Part shown: positions 7,036 to 9,461 of the stretch, in pieces
Numbering within the stretch: position 1 is the stretch's first letter
Layout: every line of letters begins with the position of its first letter
Assembly (NCBI GenBank): GCA_913053815.1
Contig: CAJXGK010000053.1
Coordinates: forward strand, 1 to 9,461
Direction of reading: 5' to 3'
Origin: an uncultured Rhodanobacteraceae bacterium
GTDB lineage: Bacteria > Pseudomonadota > Gammaproteobacteria > Xanthomonadales > Rhodanobacteraceae
DNA length: 9,461 nt
The notes under the pieces: model-generated
What the model was told of the DNA's origin: nothing
The model's input: the letters and a program-made list of their open reading frames with translations, nothing else
Databases searched by the model: none
Position numbers and translations under genes: made by a program

Positions 7036-8061
7036 ATGCGAAAGAACAGGGCATTGTTTAGTGATATCGGCGCACAGCCAGAGGTGCAGCCAGGGGGTGA
7101 AACGGGGGCCGTGAAGGGTACCGAGAAGCCGAACCATCTTGGCAAGCGGGTAGGGCAGGCGAAAGAGCTTGGCCGCGATGAGACTGTCCACAAAACCCTG
7201 CGTCGGATCGATCCGGAGCGGTGCAAAATGTGGGAACACCACAATCGGCGCTATGAGTTATTGAATGAAACGCGGTGCCATGACCTGATCGAAGGCATCA
7301 AGGCCCAGGGTGGCCAGGAATTCCCCGCCGTGGTCCGCCGCCTGAAAGACGACCCGGACTACGATTTTGAGGTGATTTGCGGCGCGCGCAGGCACTGGAG
7401 CATCGTCTACTTAAAGCGCCAGCACTACGACTACAAATTTCTCATCGATGTCCGCGACCTCTCTGACGAAGAGGCGTTTCGGTTATCGGACGTTGAGAAT
7501 CGCGACCGCGAAGACATCAGCGATTACGAGCGATCCATCGATTACAAGGTAGCGCTGGCCAATTACTACGACGGCGTACTGAGCCGGATGGCGGCACGGT
7601 TGGAGGTGAGCGTGTCATGGCTGTCCCGGTTCCTGGACCTTGCCGAATTGCCGGATATCATCATCAATGCCTACGCGGATGTCACCCACATCAACAGTCA
7701 TCATGCGAAAGTCCTGAAACCGCTGCTCGCAAAAAAAGCCAGTGAGCGCGCAGTGTGTGAACGGGTATTGAAGCGGGCAGGGCAGCTCGCCGACAAGCAA
7801 AAAAGCGCGAGCGCCGCCGGCAAGACAGGACCCGATGGAAAGGAAGTGATCCGCTCACTTAAAGAAGCCGCCAGGGGCAACACAAAATCAAAGAAACCGG
7901 CACTGAAAACCTATGCCGCAAAGGGGTCCGGCAAGCCTGCCCTGGAAGTAAAACAGGGTGGAAAGACAGGGCTCACCCTCAGAGTTCTGCCCGGTAGCGG
8001 AGCGGATAAAGCCGAGGTCCAGCAGCTCTGCACCGAGGCGCTGAACGAGCACTGGGTGTAG
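7036..8061 (+). CDS. parB: ParB, plasmid partition centromere-binding protein
   Basis: This 341-residue ParB/RepB-family protein should bind the plasmid centromere and stimulate ParA. After a variable N-terminus with a possible ParA-contacting segment, residues about 55-70 (LRRIDPERCKMWEHHN) open the ParB N-domain. The CTP-binding motifs are present: GARRH at 116-120 (usual GERR) and ENRDRED at 154-160 (ENxxRxD). A helix-turn-helix lies at about 181-203 (VLSRMAARLEVSVSWLSRFL), followed by DLAELPDIIINAY. The C-terminal third (about 250-310) is lysine-, glycine- and alanine-rich, as in linkers to the dimerisation domain. TAAAGGAGAG immediately before ATG 7036 is a strong ribosome binding site made partly from the parA stop codon, indicating coupled translation. 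A perfect palindrome covers the stop codon. Confidence 0.93.
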   Translation: MRKNRALFSDIGAQPEVQPGGETGAVKGTEKPNHLGKRVGQAKELGRDETVHKTLRRIDPERCKMWEHHNRRYELLNETRCHDLIEGIKAQGGQEFPAVVRRLKDDPDYDFEVICGARRHWSIVYLKRQHYDYKFLIDVRDLSDEEAFRLSDVENRDREDISDYERSIDYKVALANYYDGVLSRMAARLEVSVSWLSRFLDLAELPDIIINAYADVTHINSHHAKVLKPLLAKKASERAVCERVLKRAGQLADKQKSASAAGKTGPDGKEVIRSLKEAARGNTKSKKPALKTYAAKGSGKPALEVKQGGKTGLTLRVLPGSGADKAEVQQLCTEALNEHWV

Positions 8062-8084
8062 TTTTGTCAATTGACAAAACTACA
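8057..8084. promoter_or_regulatory. Perfect 28-bp palindrome over the parB stop codon, candidate centromere
   Basis: TGTAGTTTTGTCAA is followed directly by its exact reverse complement, with no spacer. It begins in the last codon of parB. Many type I partition systems place the centromere just 3' of parB, so this is a good parS candidate for the first ParB. As RNA it could also form a 12-bp hairpin, but no T-run follows, which argues against a classic terminator. Confidence 0.6.
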
Positions 8085-8101
8085 GTTATCTTATTGATAA
8101 T
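8071..8101 (+). promoter_or_regulatory. Possible promoter inside the palindrome for the second ParB-like gene
   Basis: The right arm of the palindrome contains TTGACA (8071-8076), a perfect -35 box; GATAAT (8096-8101) is a possible -10 at 19-bp spacing. If real, a protein bound to the palindrome would block this promoter, linking the second ParB-like gene to the first. The transcript would carry a leader of about 115 bases through AT-rich DNA. Confidence 0.35.
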
Positions 8102-8199
8102 AATGTAAATATTATTCTTCTTATGGGCTTGAATCACACTTAATTTTTACCGCCCTCGTACGTCAACGGACGCCAGGGAAAGCGCCCTCTCGCGTTCTT

Positions 8200-8215
8200 T
8201 GTACCACGTGGTACA
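8200..8215. promoter_or_regulatory. parS-like 16-bp palindrome TGTACCACGTGGTACA
   Basis: This perfect palindrome ends 8 bp before ATG 8224. It matches the chromosomal-type parS form TGTTCCACGTGGAACA at 14 of 16 positions, the two differences being a symmetric pair, and TGTTTCACGTGAAACA at 12 of 16. The CACGTG centre and the TGT/ACA ends are conserved. It is the only full match in the window. The position suggests both centromere-like binding and autorepression of the gene that follows. Confidence 0.7.
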
Positions 8216-8223
8216 CTATACGT

Positions 8224-9057
8224 ATGCCGATCGAGAGACTCCTTACCGTCGGGTTGGAGCAAATCCACCTATCCCCGCTGCGCCCGGAAGGGGCCAGCGT
8301 AACGATCGACCCCAATCTTTATCAGTTGGTGTCCGAGGCGGGAATGATTTCGCCGTTGGTGGTGCGTCGGTCTGCAGCGCAACCGCGTTGCTACGAGCTG
8401 GTGACAGGGGAGGGGCTCTGGCGGATCGCCCGGGAGTTAGGGTTACTGGATGTGCCCGTCTATATGTTGAATGATCTGGATGACACGGCCACAGCGCTGG
8501 CGATCCAGGTCGAGCTCAACAGGGCAGGGCAGGTCGATCCCCTCGCGGATAGCGTAGCGGTCCAGACTTTCAAGTCGAAGGGGTACACCGATAAAGCCAT
8601 CGGTTCACTGTTGCAGCGACCGCGCCATCAGATTGCCCAGGCGCGACGACTCATCGATCTCGGTGAACCAGCGCGCCAGGCACTTCGCCAGGGTGACATT
8701 ACGGTCGGACATGCCCGGGTACTGGCCTCTGTAAAATCAAAGGATCGCCAACAGGTGTTTCTGAATCAGGTGCTCTCGGAAAATCTGTCCGTTCGACAAA
8801 CGGAAACCAGGTTGGCGCAGTACAAGCCGTACAAACCAAAACGTCGACCGCCTTCAGTAGCGACTCACCGAGCAGCGGCAAAAACCAACTCGAAATCGCC
8901 CGATGTGCGGCGCCTTGAAATGGACCTGACGGACGCGGTCGGCTGCCCCGTGAGCCTGGAAGAAACGAGCGATAGAGGAGGGCGCCTGTGTATCACCTAC
9001 AGTGATTACGAGGTGCTGGACGGATTGATCGAGCGTATGACAAAGGCACCTCTCTAG
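8224..9057 (+). CDS. Second ParB-like protein, chromosomal (Spo0J) type with degraded CTP-binding motifs
   Basis: The 277-residue protein follows the layout of chromosomal ParB: LTVGLEQIHLSPLRPEG (7-23), YELVTGEGLWRIARELGL (57-74), HTH YTDKAIGSLLQRPRHQIAQA (121-140), RQALRQGDITVGHARVLASV (151-170), a basic linker, and a C-terminal dimer domain (RRLEMDLTDAVGCPVSLEE, then LCITYSDYEVLDGLIERM). The GERR box is GEGL (62-65), and where ENxxRxD is expected it has ELNRAGQ (97-103). Both CTP-contact motifs are therefore lost, although the fold and DNA-binding parts look intact. No Shine-Dalgarno sequence precedes ATG 8224, and TACACTATACG lies just upstream, so a leaderless mRNA is possible. It is 162 bp after parB. 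Likely roles are a parS-like-site binder, repressor or accessory segregation factor. Confidence 0.88.
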   Translation: MPIERLLTVGLEQIHLSPLRPEGASVTIDPNLYQLVSEAGMISPLVVRRSAAQPRCYELVTGEGLWRIARELGLLDVPVYMLNDLDDTATALAIQVELNRAGQVDPLADSVAVQTFKSKGYTDKAIGSLLQRPRHQIAQARRLIDLGEPARQALRQGDITVGHARVLASVKSKDRQQVFLNQVLSENLSVRQTETRLAQYKPYKPKRRPPSVATHRAAAKTNSKSPDVRRLEMDLTDAVGCPVSLEETSDRGGRLCITYSDYEVLDGLIERMTKAPL

Positions 9058-9227
9058 AAATAGCTTTGCAACAACGCAGTTTCAGTCGACGTCACACGAT
9101 GGCCAACAGGCTGCCAGAGTCAGAGACAAGGTGATTACTTAAATAGTTTTAATATAAGAGTTTCATCTATTTATATAGTAAGCACTAACTATTGCTGTCT
9201 TCGTATGAATACCAAGTACTTGCGATG

Positions 9228-9461
9228 CTACATAAGCCGACTTTTTTCAAATATCGCCGTGATGGCAGTGCCATCCCAGTGGTAGGCTAAATGCGGCCCT
9301 TGTCGGGGGATCGACACCGCCCGGGGTGTAAATGCCGCCAGACATTCACCACCGGGGTCGCGCACACTGCGGTGAACGAGTCCCCGCGAACCGGCCTGTC
9401 TGAGTGTGGCGCCAAAGGCCTGGGAGGGATTCCAGTTGTTCGGTTCATGCAGGTAGTCATA
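9228..9461 (-). CDS. RES-domain toxin, C-terminal 77 residues (gene enters from the right edge)
   Basis: Reading the minus strand from 9461 to TAG 9230-9228 gives an uninterrupted frame without a start inside the window: YDYLHEPNNWNPSQAFGATL, then AGSRGLVHRSVRDPGGECLA and AFTPRAVSIPRQGP. This matches the C-terminal half of RES-domain proteins, with the signature GxxxxSVRxxxGxCxxxFxP and the conserved Ser that the family uses in NAD+ binding. Characterised members (such as M. tuberculosis MbcT) degrade NAD+ by phosphorolysis and are neutralised by an Xre/MbcA/ParS (DUF2384) antitoxin, usually encoded next to and upstream of the toxin. That gene would lie to the right of this window. The protein ends in ITAIFEKSRLM, without obvious truncation. 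The convergent gap to the second ParB-like gene is 170 bp and contains no clear gene. Confidence 0.85.
   Translation of the reverse strand, partial: YDYLHEPNNWNPSQAFGATLRQAGSRGLVHRSVRDPGGECLAAFTPRAVSIPRQGPHLAYHWDGTAITAIFEKSRLM

Noticed and set aside
6349..7242. 297-codon minus-strand open frame antisense to parA
   Set aside because: It is a shadow of the parA codon pattern and spans the parA-parB junction; the sense frame has complete ATPase motifs and a good start.
8099..8116. AATAAT...ATTATT inverted repeat after the 28-bp palindrome
   Set aside because: Six A/T-only base pairs in very AT-rich DNA carry little information.
9258..9275. GATGGC-AGT-GCCATC inverted repeat near the right edge
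   Set aside because: It lies within the RES coding frame and no T-run follows; likely coincidental to the codons.

Overview
The window looks like the replication and partition core of a proteobacterial plasmid (or plasmid-derived element), flanked by accessory genes. The evidence is an iteron array beside a TrfA/RepA-like replication initiator, a divergent parA-parB operon, a second ParB-like gene, and accessory families common on mobile DNA (RadC-type JAB protein, RES-domain toxin). Moderate GC, Shine-Dalgarno use and the protein families suggest a gamma- or betaproteobacterium. The exact host cannot be told from the sequence.

Layout. At 1-482 (minus) lies a RadC-family gene broken by a one-base frameshift directly after its HNH metal-binding motif; it runs off the left edge. 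Next come a small conserved 60-residue protein (718-900, minus) with its own strong terminator, and a GC-rich gap with no recognisable gene (901-1472). A periplasmic DUF3857/transglutaminase-core protein follows (1473-3386, plus). The stretch 3387-4405 is non-coding apart from one possible 27-codon ORF. It holds ten direct repeats with consensus GGGTCCAAAAATTACC, mostly spaced about 22 bp, and a nested hairpin block: this is the probable replication origin. The initiator gene (4406-5434, minus) reads toward the array, so the iterons lie 3' of rep rather than in its promoter. A 338-bp control region (5435-5772) with dyads and CTTTGC/GCAAAG repeats separates rep from the divergent parA (5773-7023) and parB (7036-8061). 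A perfect 28-bp palindrome overlaps the parB stop codon. Then comes a second, chromosome-type ParB-like gene (8224-9057), and finally the C-terminal part of a RES-domain toxin (9228-9461, minus) entering from the right edge.

How they work together. The initiator should bind the iterons to start replication and limit copy number. ParA and ParB should segregate the plasmid, with the CTTTGC repeats as likely autoregulatory operator and one of the palindromes as likely centromere. RES would act as a stability toxin if its Xre-type antitoxin lies just beyond the window.

The most unusual part is the second ParB. It resembles Spo0J/chromosomal ParB through its HTH, GHARxL region and C-terminal domain, but its two CTP-binding motifs are degraded (GERR is GEGL, and the ENxxR-type box is lost). 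Its start codon lies 8 bp after TGTACCACGTGGTACA, which differs from the chromosomal-type parS TGTTCCACGTGGAACA at only one symmetric pair of positions. This suggests a ParB-derived, possibly CTP-independent regulator or centromere binder acting at a modified parS site.
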